A DNA stretch of 64,000 nt, from assembly GCA_913774845.1 (NCBI GenBank), contig CAJYJO010000013.1:210441-274440 (forward strand), written 5' to 3'. The translations under genes were made by a program, and so were the position numbers. This DNA comes from an uncultured Microbacterium sp. (GTDB taxonomy: Bacteria; Actinomycetota; Actinomycetes; Actinomycetales; Microbacteriaceae). Positions 17,620 through 26,574 of this stretch are shown in pieces. The first letter of the stretch is position 1; each line of letters opens with the position of its first letter. The notes under the pieces were generated by a model, which had not been told where the DNA came from, made no database searches, and saw only the letters and a program-made list of their open reading frames with translations.

Positions 17620-17815
17620 CCGGTGGGCTGGGCTGGGCTTGGGGCTGGGCTGGGTGGCGGGCTGGGGTGGGGGCTGGGCTGAGTGGCGGGCTGGGCTGGC
17701 CGGGCAGGCTGGGCGTGGGGCTGGGCTGGCCGGGCGGGCTGAGCTTGGGGCTGGGCTGGGCGGGCGGGCTGAGCTTGGGGCTGGGCGAGCTGGGCAGGCG
17801 GGCTGAGGACGTGGG
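17620..17815. repeat. G-rich low-complexity repeats (GGGCT-type)
   Basis: Degenerate tandem copies of GGGCTGGGCTT-like units on the plus strand, with runs of GGG/GGGG separated by 2-4 nt that fit the G-quadruplex pattern. They fill most of the 503-bp gap 17582-18084 between the M1 peptidase and the HNH gene. No gene is supported in the gap. Confidence 0.75.
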
Positions 17816-17823
17816 TAGGTGGG

Positions 17824-17865
17824 CTTGGTCCTTGGTCCTTGGTCCTTGGTCCTTGGTCCTTGGTC
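17824..17865. repeat. six perfect tandem copies of a 7-bp unit
   Basis: CTTGGTC repeated six times head to tail with no spacer. The rest of the gap to 18084 holds no further repeat or gene that I can support. Confidence 0.95.
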
Positions 17866-18084
17866 TGGGCTGCGGGCTCGGGCCGGTGGGATGGCTCTTC
17901 GAGATCAGCGGGACCGGGTGAGCGCAACACGGGGCGTGGCGAGTCGAGGTGGCGTCGGGAGCCGATGCTCGGTGGAGATCGCGACGCGCCTGCAGCGCCG
18001 AGCGGAGTGCACACGGCCGCGCGAGAGCGTTCTCGATGCAACGTCCTGTCCGTGCCCGCGCCCATGTAAGGCGCCCTCCCCGTC

Positions 18085-19485
18085 TCAGAAGGGTGCCGGG
18101 TGTCGTCCGAGGATCTCGGAGGGAGGGGAATCGTCCTCGACGAAACGGACGGCCGGTGAGTACGGGAGCGGGTGGTCGGTGTAGACCCGCCCGGTGGGTG
18201 AGGTGAACTCGATCACCCCGCCGGGGAGTTGCCTCACCTGCCACCGGGTGAACTGCTTCTGGGTGTGGTGGCGTTGGCAGAAGTGGCAGAGGTTGCACAC
18301 GTGGGTTTTGCCGCCGAGGGCGTAGTCGAGGTTGTGGTCCACTTCGCAGCGCACGGCGGGGGTGGTGCAGCCGGGCCAGCGGCAGTGTCGGTCGCGGGCG
18401 CGGAGGTACCGGTCGATCGCGGCGGTCCGTTGGTACGTGTCGGTGCAGAGCACGGCCCCGGTGACGGGGTGGGTGAGCACCCGGTCCCACGGCACCCTCG
18501 TCGCTTCGGTGAGGCGTTGGGCAGTGTCGATGTCGATGGGGCCGTGTCCGACGAGCTCCGCCGGGTCGATGTTCTCGCGCGCCGGGTCGAGCACGGAGAG
18601 CGCGGGGACGACGACTTGCACGCGGGCGCGGATGGCGCCGAGGGTGCCGGGGCCGTCGTCGGTGCGGGTGGGGTCGGCGTCGGGAGCGGCGGTGAGGAGG
18701 AGGTCGGCGAGGATGTCGGCCCGCACCTGATCTGCGCTTCGCAGATCCGGCTTGACCCCGCCTCCTTCTTCCCCCCCTGGTGGCACGCTCGCCGGCTCGG
18801 CCGACGCAGGCGGTGGCGTGTCGGTGTTCTCCCGCGCGTCGATCAGCGCCCGCGACTGCTGCGTCAACCGGTCGGAGATCCCCACCGCCAACACCGTCGG
18901 TAGCGTCGCGATGAGATCCGACATCCCGTTCTCACCCCGCACCACCCGGACACACCGCTGCTCACGCCCGCGCTGGTGCCGTTCCGTGATCGTCGTCGGC
19001 TGCAACCGCTCCGCCAACGTCGCCAACCGTGCCCGCAGTCGTCCGGCACTCAGTCCTTCAGCGGTGGCGACGGCGAGCACGTCGAACTCTCCACGCTTAT
19101 CCACCGGCACCGGGGTACCGGCATCGACTATGGCCTGCACATGAGCCCGGGAGAGTGCTCCCGCCTCCCACGCGTCGACCGTCGCCGGGAAGTGATCGAC
19201 GAGCGTCATGGCCCGCCCGATCTGCGCCTGCACCGACCGATCCGACAGGCACTCCGCGGCCGCGATCTCGGACGCGACCTCGCGAAGCGCCATCTCCGCC
19301 GCCCGCGACGATGCCCGCTGCCCCGCAAGGGCGTCGAGGGCCAGACGACCCGCCCGGGCCAGCGCCCGGGTTCTGCGGGCTTCGGCGGCCGCGAGAGCGG
19401 CATCCGCGTCCAGCACCTCGCGCAGCACGACCACAAGCGGGTCGGACCCGTCAGGTGGTGGAGGCGAAGGTATCGAGAAGCTCAT
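18085..19485 (-). CDS. DUF222 / HNH endonuclease, 13E12 repeat family
   Basis: 466 residues. An N-terminal DUF222 region (about 15-330) contains an Ala-rich helical part and a Pro/Gly-rich, probably disordered linker (about 218-245). A C-terminal HNH nuclease domain (about 350-410) has the metal and zinc elements CRWPGC, CEVDHN and CNLCHFCQRHHTQK. This family occurs in multiple copies in actinobacterial genomes, is linked to the mobile 13E12 element and has no settled role. Repeats flank it on both sides. The ATG has TAGCAT 6 nt upstream. Confidence 0.92.
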   Translation of the reverse strand: MSFSIPSPPPPDGSDPLVVVLREVLDADAALAAAEARRTRALARAGRLALDALAGQRASSRAAEMALREVASEIAAAECLSDRSVQAQIGRAMTLVDHFPATVDAWEAGALSRAHVQAIVDAGTPVPVDKRGEFDVLAVATAEGLSAGRLRARLATLAERLQPTTITERHQRGREQRCVRVVRGENGMSDLIATLPTVLAVGISDRLTQQSRALIDARENTDTPPPASAEPASVPPGGEEGGGVKPDLRSADQVRADILADLLLTAAPDADPTRTDDGPGTLGAIRARVQVVVPALSVLDPARENIDPAELVGHGPIDIDTAQRLTEATRVPWDRVLTHPVTGAVLCTDTYQRTAAIDRYLRARDRHCRWPGCTTPAVRCEVDHNLDYALGGKTHVCNLCHFCQRHHTQKQFTRWQVRQLPGGVIEFTSPTGRVYTDHPLPYSPAVRFVEDDSPPSEILGRHPAPF

Positions 19486-19491
19486 GCAGGC

Positions 19492-19497
19492 ATGCTA
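19492..19497 (-). promoter_or_regulatory. -10 hexamer TAGCAT, leaderless start of HNH gene
   Basis: On the minus strand TAGCAT lies 6 nt before the ATG at 19485. Confidence 0.5.
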
Positions 19498-19672
19498 GCC
19501 GCAACCTCCGACATTCGAGCCCTGACCGGCACTTTCTGTGGATAAGTCGAGTGAGGAGGCGGCTGTGGAGAAGTCGTCACCGCCGAGTATGGCGCGCGAG
19601 ATCGAATCCATCTGGCGCGCCTCTCACCTCACCTCGGCGCAGCTCGCCTCAGCCCCACTCCCGGCGCCCCGC

Positions 19673-19724
19673 GCTCACCCAAGCCGCTCACCCAAGCCGC
19701 TCACCCAAGCCGCCCACCCAAGCC
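19673..19724. repeat. four tandem copies of a 13-bp unit
   Basis: GCTCACCCAAGCC three times, then a fourth copy with one change. It lies in the 439-bp gap 19486-19924, which holds no gene I can support; the gap is filled mainly by this repeat and the 38-bp repeat. Confidence 0.93.
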
Positions 19725-19797
19725 GCCCCACACCCCACCCGGAGCCTCGCGCCCACCACGCGCACACACATCGCAGCACCCCACCCGCCACGCCCTC

Positions 19798-19934
19798 GCG
19801 ACGGAACGCGAAGCCCCGCCCCCCTCCTCGAACGCGAAGCCCCGCCCTCTCGCCCCACGCCCTCCTCGAACGCGAAGCTCCGCCTTCTCACCCCACGCCC
19901 TCCTCGAACGCGGAGCCCCGCCTCTCACTCCACG
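19798..19934. repeat. 38-bp imperfect tandem repeat running into a coding end
   Basis: Three copies start at 19822, 19860 and 19898 with 38-bp period, preceded by a partial copy. Each contains TCCTCGAACGCG followed by a C-rich half. The last copy covers the stop codon of the phosphopantetheinyl transferase gene. Confidence 0.9.
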
Positions 19935-20434
19935 CGCCTGCACCCCACCGCCACCGCGACCACGACGCCCTCCGGTCCGTCGACGTCCCAGCCGGCCCAT
20001 CCGCCGACCCCGTCGATCGAGGCGGTCCATCCGTCCGCTCTTTCGTGCACCTCGACCCGTCGCGGATCGACCGTCAGTCCGCGTCCGTCAGCCTTCAGAA
20101 CAGCCTCGACGCGCGCCCAGGCCCGATCCGGGGAGGCGGAAGCGAGTATCCGGTCCATGCCCGCGGCGCCGCGAGGGACGGCATCCACCCCGATGCCGCG
20201 TCCGGCGCCGGTCGACACCGCGGCCACGGCCCACCCTCCGGCGTACGAGACGGACGCGGCGGCATCCCGATCACGCACCCGGATGCGACCGTGTGCGCCT
20301 CCGCACGCCGGGCAGCGCGAGACGACGTCGGCGCCGGGCAGCAGCTCGGCGAGCAGAGCGCGAGACGTCTCGCGACGCGCGGTCGCCGGCGGGATCCGAC
20401 GCCACGCGACGCGGATCCCGGCGGGCAGGGTCAC
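19925..20434 (-). CDS. 4'-phosphopantetheinyl transferase, Sfp type
   Basis: 169 residues from a GTG that overlaps the upstream gene by 4 bp. Family signatures are GIGVDAV (magnesium-binding Asp) and WARVEAVLKADGRGL, the WxxKEA-type motif with Arg/Val variation. CPACGGAHGRIRV near the N-terminus matches the usual CxxCGxxHG segment. The enzyme attaches phosphopantetheine to carrier proteins, and the only carrier domain in the window is in the NRPS about 3.6 kb away. It is short for the family (often about 220), and its 3' end merges with tandem repeats. Confidence 0.82.
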   Translation of the reverse strand: MTLPAGIRVAWRRIPPATARRETSRALLAELLPGADVVSRCPACGGAHGRIRVRDRDAAASVSYAGGWAVAAVSTGAGRGIGVDAVPRGAAGMDRILASASPDRAWARVEAVLKADGRGLTVDPRRVEVHERADGWTASIDGVGGWAGWDVDGPEGVVVAVAVGCRRVE

Positions 20435-21429
20435 ACCCGTGGCTCGTGCGTCTCGATCGCGACGATTCCGGCACCCGGGTGCTCGACCGGCACGTGCACG
20501 ACCGAGAACGCGGCGGGGGACAACGCCGACGCGCTGCCGAGGTACGAGCCGCTCATGGTCCCGGTGGCCAGAGCGAGCTCGTGGAGGATGTCGGGCAGCA
20601 CCGGACCGTGGCTGGTGAGGACGACGGGTTTGCGGGCGCGCACGCGCTGACCGACGACGGTGCGCGCATCGGCGCGTCCGTCTTCCCAGGCGTCCTGACT
20701 GATCTCGGGGCAGAGGTGCAGGCGCTGTCCGAGCGCCTGGGCGATCGGGGTCGCCGTGCGCACGCACCGTTCGGCGGGACTGGAGTACACCCGTCGCACG
20801 CCGAAGGCGAGGAGCGGACCGACGATGGATGCCGCTTGCCGGCGTCCGCGAGGGGTGAGCGGCCGTGCGCCGTCGTCGCCCTCCCAGTCGTCGCGGGAGA
20901 GCGCCTTGCCGTGCCGGAGCACGACGAGGGGGAAGGTCGGGAGGGCGTTCTCGTCGACGATCCGCGTGAACTCGTCGAGGATCTCGATGTCGACGGGGTA
21001 GCTGAGATGCTTGCGCGCCTTCTTCAGGCTCATCCATTCGATCGCGGCGACCTCTTTGTTCGGGACGAACGAGGAGGTGCGCACCGCGGCCTCGGTGGCC
21101 TCGGCGGCCCAGTAGTGCACGATCTTCGTGCGCGAGTTCGGCATCCGATATCGAGAGACTCCGACCGGCACCCCAAGGGAGACTCGGATGCCGGTCTCTT
21201 CCCGGATCTCGCGCACGGCGGTCTCGGCCAGCGTCTCACCGGGGTCGACCTTGCCCTTGGGCAGGGTGAGGTCGCGGTATTTCGTGCGGTGGATGATCAG
21301 CACGCGGAGTTTGCCGTCGACCCGTCGCCAGACCACACCGCCCGCGGCGTAGACGGCCGTCTCTTTGGCGGAGGTGGTCACCTCGCCGTCCTCGCGGATC
21401 ATGACCGCACCACCCGCATGAGGCGTCAC
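20431..21429 (-). CDS. NUDIX hydrolase fused to histidine phosphatase (MutT1-like)
   Basis: 332 residues from the GTG overlapping the ppk stop; ATG at 21402 is another possible start. The N-terminal NUDIX domain has the box [23 protein letters not shown]; the C-terminal half is a histidine phosphatase with [10 protein letters not shown]. The same fusion is MutT1 in mycobacteria, which degrades 8-oxo-dGTP and diadenosine polyphosphates. Position between ppk and the transferase in a head-to-tail set suggests one operon. Confidence 0.9.
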   Translation of the reverse strand: MTPHAGGAVMIREDGEVTTSAKETAVYAAGGVVWRRVDGKLRVLIIHRTKYRDLTLPKGKVDPGETLAETAVREIREETGIRVSLGVPVGVSRYRMPNSRTKIVHYWAAEATEAAVRTSSFVPNKEVAAIEWMSLKKARKHLSYPVDIEILDEFTRIVDENALPTFPLVVLRHGKALSRDDWEGDDGARPLTPRGRRQAASIVGPLLAFGVRRVYSSPAERCVRTATPIAQALGQRLHLCPEISQDAWEDGRADARTVVGQRVRARKPVVLTSHGPVLPDILHELALATGTMSGSYLGSASALSPAAFSVVHVPVEHPGAGIVAIETHEPRV

Positions 21430-23594
21430 CGGACCGTCCGCGTGCGTCGACGCCGCTGGACCTGCGCCATAGTGTGCTCCTGCAGGTCGATGAGCGGGGC
21501 GCCTGCGGCGTCGACGCTGTGGCGTGTCCACTCGCCCTCGGGGCCGAGGTGCCACGAACTGGTGCCGTCGTCGATGGCGAGGTCGAACAGCGCGGTCAGC
21601 TCGCGCAGCTGGTTCTCGTCGACGACGCGGACGAGCGCCTCGACGCGACGGTCGAGGTTGCGGTGCATCATGTCGGCGCTGCCGATGAAGATCTGCGGGT
21701 CGCCGTCGTTCGCGAACGAGAAGATGCGCGAGTGCTCGAGGTAACGACCGAGGATCGAGCGCACCGTGATGTTCTCGCTCATGCCCGGCACACCCGGCTT
21801 GATGGAGCAGATGCCGCGCACCCAGATCTCGACGGGGACGCCCGCCTGGCTCGCGCGGTACAGCGCGTCGATGATCTGCTCGTCGACCATCGAGTTGACT
21901 TTGATGCGCACTCCCGAGGGCTTGCCCTCGAGGGCGTTGCGGCGCTCCTTGTCGATGTGGCGCAGCAGACCCTTGCGCAGGTGCAGGGGAGCGACGAGCA
22001 GGCGCTTGAACTTCTTCTCGATCGCGTACCCGCTGAGCTCGTTGAACAGGCGGGTGAGGTCGCGGCCGACCTGGTCGTCGACGGTGAAGAGCCCGAAGTC
22101 TTCGTAGATGCGGCTCGTTTTGGGGTTGTAGTTGCCCGTGCCGACGTGGCTGTAGTGGCGCAGCCGCCCCTCTTCCTCGCGGATGACGAGGGCGAGCTTG
22201 CAGTGCGTCTTGAGCCCGACGAGTCCGTAGACCACGTGAACGCCGGCCTTCTCGAGCTTGCGCGCCCAGACGATGTTGTTGGCTTCGTCGAAGCGGGCCT
22301 TCACCTCGACGAGGGCGAGCACCTGCTTGCCGGCCTCGGCCGCGTCGATCAGGGCCTGCACGATGGGGCTGTCTCCCGACGTGCGGTACAGCGTCTGTTT
22401 GATGGCGAGCACGTGCGGGTCGCGCGCGGCCTGCTCGAGGAAGGCCTGGACGCTCGTCGCGAACGACTCGTAGGGGTGGTGCACGAGCACGTCGGCCTTG
22501 CGGATCGCCCCGAACAGGTCGGCGCGTCCGTTCTGCTCGGGCGGCTGGAATGCCAGCGCCGTCTTGGGCACGTGCGGCGGATAGTGCAGGTCGGGCCGGT
22601 CGATGCGCGACAGGTCGAACAGACCGCGCAGGTCGAGGGACCCGGGGAGGCGGTACACCTCCTGCTCGGTGATGTCGAGCTCGCTCAGCAGCAGCGCGCG
22701 CGTGACGTCGTCCATGTCGTCGGTGATCTCGAGGCGGATCGGCGGACCGAAGCGTCGGCGCAGCAGCTCGGCCTCGAGGGCCTGGATGAGGTTCTCGGTC
22801 TCGTCCTCCTCGATCGTCATGTCTTCGTTGCGGGTGAGGCGGAAGGCGTGGTGATCGAGCACCTCCATCCCGGGGAAGAGGTCTTCGAGGTGGTTCGAGA
22901 TGAGCTCTTCGAGCGGCAGGTAGCGCACTCCCGGCCCGTCTCCGGCGACCTCGACGAAGCGCGGCAGCATGGGCGGCACCTTCAGGCGCGCGAACTCCTG
23001 GCGCCCGGTGCGGGCGTTGCGGATGCGGATCGCCAGGTTCAGCGACAGCCCCGAGATGTAGGGGAACGGGTGCGCGGGGTCGACCGCGAGCGGCATGAGC
23101 ACGGGGAAGACGTTGCGCTGGAAGTACTCGGTGAGCCGCGCCGCCGTGTCGGCGTCGAGAGAGTCCCAGGAGACGACCTCGATGCCCGCCTCGGCGAGGG
23201 CCGGGCGCACCTTCTCGGTCCAGGCCGCGGCGTGGCGCAGCTGCAGGCGGTGCGCTTCGGCCGAGATGTCGGCGAGCACGTCGAGCGGGGCGCGGCCCAC
23301 GTTCGTGGGCACGGCCAGGCCCGTCACGATGCGACGCTTGAGGCCGGCTACGCGCACCATGAAGAACTCGTCGAGGTTGCTGGCGAAGATGGCCAGGAAG
23401 TTCGCGCGCTCCAGGACCGGGACCGTCGGGTCTTCGGCGAGCTCCAGCACCCGCTGGTTGAACGCCAGCCAGCTCAGCTCTCGATCGAGGTAGCGGTGAT
23501 CGGGCAGCTGGTCGTCTGCCGCCTCGACAGCCTCGTCGAAGTCGTCGTCGTCGGCATCGCCGAGGCCGGCATCCAGCGCGTCGTGTTCGATCAT
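21426..23594 (-). CDS. ppk: polyphosphate kinase 1
   Basis: 722 residues. After an acidic N-terminal extension come the four PPK1 domains; [14 protein letters not shown] opens the N domain, the phospho-His lies in [15 protein letters not shown], and [17 protein letters not shown] is in the C-terminal kinase domain. It makes and uses polyphosphate from ATP, a phosphate store. It lies 56 bp downstream of the glnR-like gene. The ATG has AATGAT 6 nt upstream, a weak -10 candidate. Confidence 0.96.
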   Translation of the reverse strand: MIEHDALDAGLGDADDDDFDEAVEAADDQLPDHRYLDRELSWLAFNQRVLELAEDPTVPVLERANFLAIFASNLDEFFMVRVAGLKRRIVTGLAVPTNVGRAPLDVLADISAEAHRLQLRHAAAWTEKVRPALAEAGIEVVSWDSLDADTAARLTEYFQRNVFPVLMPLAVDPAHPFPYISGLSLNLAIRIRNARTGRQEFARLKVPPMLPRFVEVAGDGPGVRYLPLEELISNHLEDLFPGMEVLDHHAFRLTRNEDMTIEEDETENLIQALEAELLRRRFGPPIRLEITDDMDDVTRALLLSELDITEQEVYRLPGSLDLRGLFDLSRIDRPDLHYPPHVPKTALAFQPPEQNGRADLFGAIRKADVLVHHPYESFATSVQAFLEQAARDPHVLAIKQTLYRTSGDSPIVQALIDAAEAGKQVLALVEVKARFDEANNIVWARKLEKAGVHVVYGLVGLKTHCKLALVIREEEGRLRHYSHVGTGNYNPKTSRIYEDFGLFTVDDQVGRDLTRLFNELSGYAIEKKFKRLLVAPLHLRKGLLRHIDKERRNALEGKPSGVRIKVNSMVDEQIIDALYRASQAGVPVEIWVRGICSIKPGVPGMSENITVRSILGRYLEHSRIFSFANDGDPQIFIGSADMMHRNLDRRVEALVRVVDENQLRELTALFDLAIDDGTSSWHLGPEGEWTRHSVDAAGAPLIDLQEHTMAQVQRRRRTRTVR

Positions 23595-23650
23595 TCCCAC
23601 ATCATTGCAGGGGTGGGTGACACGCGAGTGAACTCGTCGTGTGCGAGCCC

Positions 23651-24346
23651 TCAGGAGGGGGTGGATGCCGCTGCCGGCGCCGCATCGTCTTCGTAGACGT
23701 TGAAGCGGTAGCCGACGTTGCGCACGGTGCCGATGAGCTGCTCGAGGTCGCCGAGCTTGGCGCGGAGGCGCCGAACGTGCACGTCGACGGTGCGGGTGCC
23801 GCCGAAATAGTCGTAGCCCCACACCTCGCTGAGCAGCTGCTCGCGCGTGAACACCCGTGACGGGTGCGTCGCGAAGAAGTGCAGGAGCTGGAACTCCTTG
23901 TAGGTGAGGTCGAGGGGCTTGCCGTGCACCTTCGCGGAGTACGACGACTCGTCGATCGTGATGCCGGAGGTCTGGATGCGGGTCGACACCTGATCGACGG
24001 TGCGGCGACCCATGGCCAGACGGATGCGGGCGTCGATCTCGGCGGGGCCGGCGCCGACGAGCACGACGTCGTCGATGCCCCAGTCGGTGGACACCGCGGT
24101 GAGCCCTCCCTCGGTCACCACGAGCACGAGGGGGGCCTCGACCCCCGTGGTCGACATGATCTTGCACAGCGATTTCGCCCCGACCAGGTCGAAGCGGGCG
24201 TCGACGAAGATCACGTCTGCGCTCGGGGCGTTCACCAGCTGTGCGGCTTCGGCAGGAATCTGCCGCACGCGGTGGCTCAGCAATTCGAGCGCGGGCAGTG
24301 CCGCGCCGCCGCCGGGGGCGGAGCTGAGTACCAGAAGCTGAGCCAC
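23651..24346 (-). CDS. glnR: GlnR-type orphan OmpR-family regulator
   Basis: 231 residues from a GTG with GGAGG 5 nt upstream. The N-terminal receiver-like domain (about 1-110) matches the GlnR style ([74 protein letters not shown]) rather than a normal phospho-acceptor pocket, and the C-terminal winged helix has the OmpR motif [15 protein letters not shown]. GlnR controls nitrogen genes in actinobacteria. No kinase gene is adjacent, as expected for an orphan. Confidence 0.85.
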   Translation of the reverse strand: MAQLLVLSSAPGGGAALPALELLSHRVRQIPAEAAQLVNAPSADVIFVDARFDLVGAKSLCKIMSTTGVEAPLVLVVTEGGLTAVSTDWGIDDVVLVGAGPAEIDARIRLAMGRRTVDQVSTRIQTSGITIDESSYSAKVHGKPLDLTYKEFQLLHFFATHPSRVFTREQLLSEVWGYDYFGGTRTVDVHVRRLRAKLGDLEQLIGTVRNVGYRFNVYEDDAAPAAASTPS

Positions 24347-24450
24347 ATCGACCTCCAAGCGCGGTCCCGCCGCGCACCGATCATCTTAGGGCGAGGCGCC
24401 GCCCGCCTCGATTCGCGGCGCTTCGCGTGCGCGCGCACCCTCTCCTGGGC

Positions 24451-24456
24451 GATGAT
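24451..24456 (+). promoter_or_regulatory. -10-like hexamer GATGAT, possible leaderless start
   Basis: GATGAT lies 6 nt before the ATG at 24463; a weaker match than the TAGnnT sites. Confidence 0.35.
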
Positions 24457-24462
24457 GGGGAC

Positions 24463-24753
24463 ATGTCGACCCCCGACCTCGCTCCGCGCCGCACGTTCGG
24501 CGGCATCGTCGCCGTCTGGGTGCTGGCGGCCGTCGCCGGGGTCGTCATCGGACTCTTCGTCCCCGCGGGGTGGCGGGCGCAGTGGATCACCGTCGCGATG
24601 GGGGCGTGCTTGATCCTGTCGTTCGCCGTCCAGCTCTGGTACGGCCGGTCGCAGGCGTTCATCCAGCGCATGGCGCTGTCGACGCTGGGTGCCCTCGTCG
24701 TCCTCGGGGCGATCACGGCCGGGTTCGGGCTGGCGGCCCTGTTGGCGGGCTAG
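24463..24753 (+). CDS. small membrane protein with three helices
   Basis: 96 residues. Three hydrophobic helices at about 12-31, 40-60 and 70-95 with little else. Divergent from the glnR-like gene. I do not recognise the family with confidence; it resembles small DUF-type membrane proteins common in actinobacteria. The start at MSTPDL fits the 6-nt -10 spacing. Confidence 0.72.
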   Translation: MSTPDLAPRRTFGGIVAVWVLAAVAGVVIGLFVPAGWRAQWITVAMGACLILSFAVQLWYGRSQAFIQRMALSTLGALVVLGAITAGFGLAALLAG

Positions 24754-24756
24754 AGT
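24751..24756 (+). promoter_or_regulatory. -10 hexamer TAGAGT, leaderless start
   Basis: TAGAGT overlaps the stop codon of the preceding gene and lies 6 nt before the ATG at 24763. Confidence 0.45.
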
Positions 24757-24762
24757 AGCGGC

Positions 24763-24876
24763 ATGGACCTTTTCGCGCTCGAAATGTTCTTCGTGGGACT
24801 TCTCGGCCTCGCCTCACTGGCGATCGCCTTCGTGTCCGGAACGGTCATCTGGAACCTCTACCGCGGCCAGCGCTGA
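24763..24876 (+). CDS. 37-residue single-helix membrane microprotein
   Basis: MDLFALEMFFVGLLGLASLA opens a protein that is nearly all one membrane helix and ends in the basic tail NLYRGQR. A -10 hexamer exactly 6 nt upstream and the tight fit between two real genes support it being expressed. Function unknown; it may be a small regulator of a membrane complex. Confidence 0.6.
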   Translation: MDLFALEMFFVGLLGLASLAIAFVSGTVIWNLYRGQR

Positions 24877-24883
24877 GCGCCTC

Positions 24884-25483
24884 GTGATCGAGATTCCGAC
24901 CGACCTCCCGGCCGACCTCGTCCCGCTGTCCTGGCTCGTCGGGGTCTGGGAGGGCACCGGGGTCATCGACTACGAGGCCGACGGCCGCTCCTTCTCGGGT
25001 GAGTTCGCGCATCGCGTGAGCTTCAGCCACGACGGGGGCGGGTTCCTCAACTACTCCGCCGACGCGTGGCTGCTCGACGGTGACGAGCGGCGTCCGCTCG
25101 TCTCGGAGATCGGCTACTGGCGCCTCGCGCGCCCGGCCGGCGACGCCGACGCGGGCCCTGCGCTGCTGCCGGCGACGGCCCCCGCGGTCGTGCGCACCGC
25201 CGACGACGTCGAGACCCTGCGCAACGCCGACGGCGGCTTCGACATCGAGGTGAGCCTGGTTCACGCCGACGGCGTCCTCGAGCTGTACGTCGGGCAGGTG
25301 AAGGGGCCGCGCATCGACCTGGCCACCGACGCGGTCGTCCGTACCGCCGGCGTCAAGCCCTACGCCGCGGCGACGCGTCTGTACGGCCTCGTCGACAACC
25401 ACCTGTTGTGGGCCTGGGACATCGCGGCTCTCGGGCGCGAGCTCGGCTCGCACGCCTCGGCTCGTCTCGCCCGGGCGGAGTGA
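24884..25483 (+). CDS. nitrobindin-like FABP-family beta-barrel protein
   Basis: 199 residues from a GTG 7 bp after the microprotein. The N-terminal motif LVGVWEGTGVIDY is the GxWxGxG signature of nitrobindins, heme proteins that bind nitric oxide or peroxynitrite. Further beta-strand blocks (FAHRVSFSHDGGGFLNY, RLYGLVDNHLLWAWDIAA) fit a ten-strand barrel. Heme binding is inferred. It overlaps the next gene by 4 bp. Confidence 0.8.
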   Translation: MIEIPTDLPADLVPLSWLVGVWEGTGVIDYEADGRSFSGEFAHRVSFSHDGGGFLNYSADAWLLDGDERRPLVSEIGYWRLARPAGDADAGPALLPATAPAVVRTADDVETLRNADGGFDIEVSLVHADGVLELYVGQVKGPRIDLATDAVVRTAGVKPYAAATRLYGLVDNHLLWAWDIAALGRELGSHASARLARAE

Positions 25484-26574
25484 CCGTGGCCGCCCTCACC
25501 GACGTCCCCGGAGCGGTCGTCGACGACCGCGGACTGCGTCACGTCGGCTCACCCGTCGCCGAGCAGAGACGTCTGGCAGCCGGTACCGCCGTCGCCCCGC
25601 TCGGCGATCGGCGCGTCGTGTCGGTCGGCGGCGAAGACCGTCTGAGCTGGCTCGACTCCCTGTCCTCGCAGGCGCTCACCCACCTCCCGCCGGGGGTGTC
25701 CACCGAGCTGCTCATCCTCGATCCGCAGGGGCGCGTCGAGCACGCGGCATCCGTCGTCGACGACGGTGAGACGGCCTGGCTGATCGTCGACGCGACCGAC
25801 GCCGACGGACTGGTGGGCTGGCTGACGCGCATGCGCTTCCGCCTGCGCGTCGAGGTCCGCGACCGCTCCGAGGAGCTCTTCGTCGTCGGGGGCACCCGCG
25901 CCGCCGTCGGATCGCTCGGTGCGGTCGCCCCGGTCTGGATCGATCCGTGGCCGGACGTCAGCCCCGGAGGGTGGGCCTACGCCCGCGTCGACCCGCACCC
26001 GGGTGCGGACCGCGACTGGGCCGAGGCGATCGTGGATGCCGAGGAGTTCGCGCGCCTGATCGAGGCGGCGGTCCGCGGAGAGACGGCTCTCGCCGGTCTC
26101 GACGCCGTCGAGGCGCTGCGCGTCGCCGCCTGGCGTCCCCGCGTGGGCGTCGACGCCGACGAGCGCCTCCTTCCGCACGAGATGGACTGGTTGCGCACCG
26201 CCGTGCACCTGTCGAAGGGCTGCTACCGCGGCCAGGAGACCATCGCCAAGGTGCACAATCTCGGCCACCCGCCGCGCCGGGTCGTCGCTCTCCAGCTCGA
26301 CGGCAGCGACAACGTGCTGCCGGCCCGCGGCGATGAGGTCCGCGCCGGCGACACCGTGATCGGCGCCGTCACGTCGGTCGCCGTGCATCACGAGGAGGGG
26401 CCGATCGCCCTCGCGCTCGTCAAGCGCACCGCGCCCGAGGGGGTGCCGCTCGTGGTCGACACCGTCGACGGCCCGCTCGCCGCCGCCGCCGAGACGGTGG
26501 TCCCCGCCGATGCGGGCGCCACCGCCGCCGTGCCGCGCCTGCCGCGTCTCGGCCGCCGCCGCGCCGCGGAATGA
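25480..26574 (+). CDS. YgfZ/GcvT-like folate-binding protein
   Basis: 364 residues. The hallmark KGCYRGQETIAK (KGCxxGQE with the conserved Cys) and an aminomethyltransferase-like fold identify the YgfZ family, folate-dependent proteins that help iron-sulfur enzymes and tRNA modification. The start overlaps the upstream nitrobindin-like gene (GTGA; GTG at 25486 is possible), and the stop overlaps the next gene by 4 bp, so the three are co-translated. The C-terminal 30 residues are Ala/Arg-rich and variable. Confidence 0.87.
   Translation: MTVAALTDVPGAVVDDRGLRHVGSPVAEQRRLAAGTAVAPLGDRRVVSVGGEDRLSWLDSLSSQALTHLPPGVSTELLILDPQGRVEHAASVVDDGETAWLIVDATDADGLVGWLTRMRFRLRVEVRDRSEELFVVGGTRAAVGSLGAVAPVWIDPWPDVSPGGWAYARVDPHPGADRDWAEAIVDAEEFARLIEAAVRGETALAGLDAVEALRVAAWRPRVGVDADERLLPHEMDWLRTAVHLSKGCYRGQETIAKVHNLGHPPRRVVALQLDGSDNVLPARGDEVRAGDTVIGAVTSVAVHHEEGPIALALVKRTAPEGVPLVVDTVDGPLAAAAETVVPADAGATAAVPRLPRLGRRRAAE

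Noticed and set aside
17824-17865. Possible CRISPR array
   Set aside because: The 7-bp units are contiguous with no spacers, and no cas genes are present in the window.
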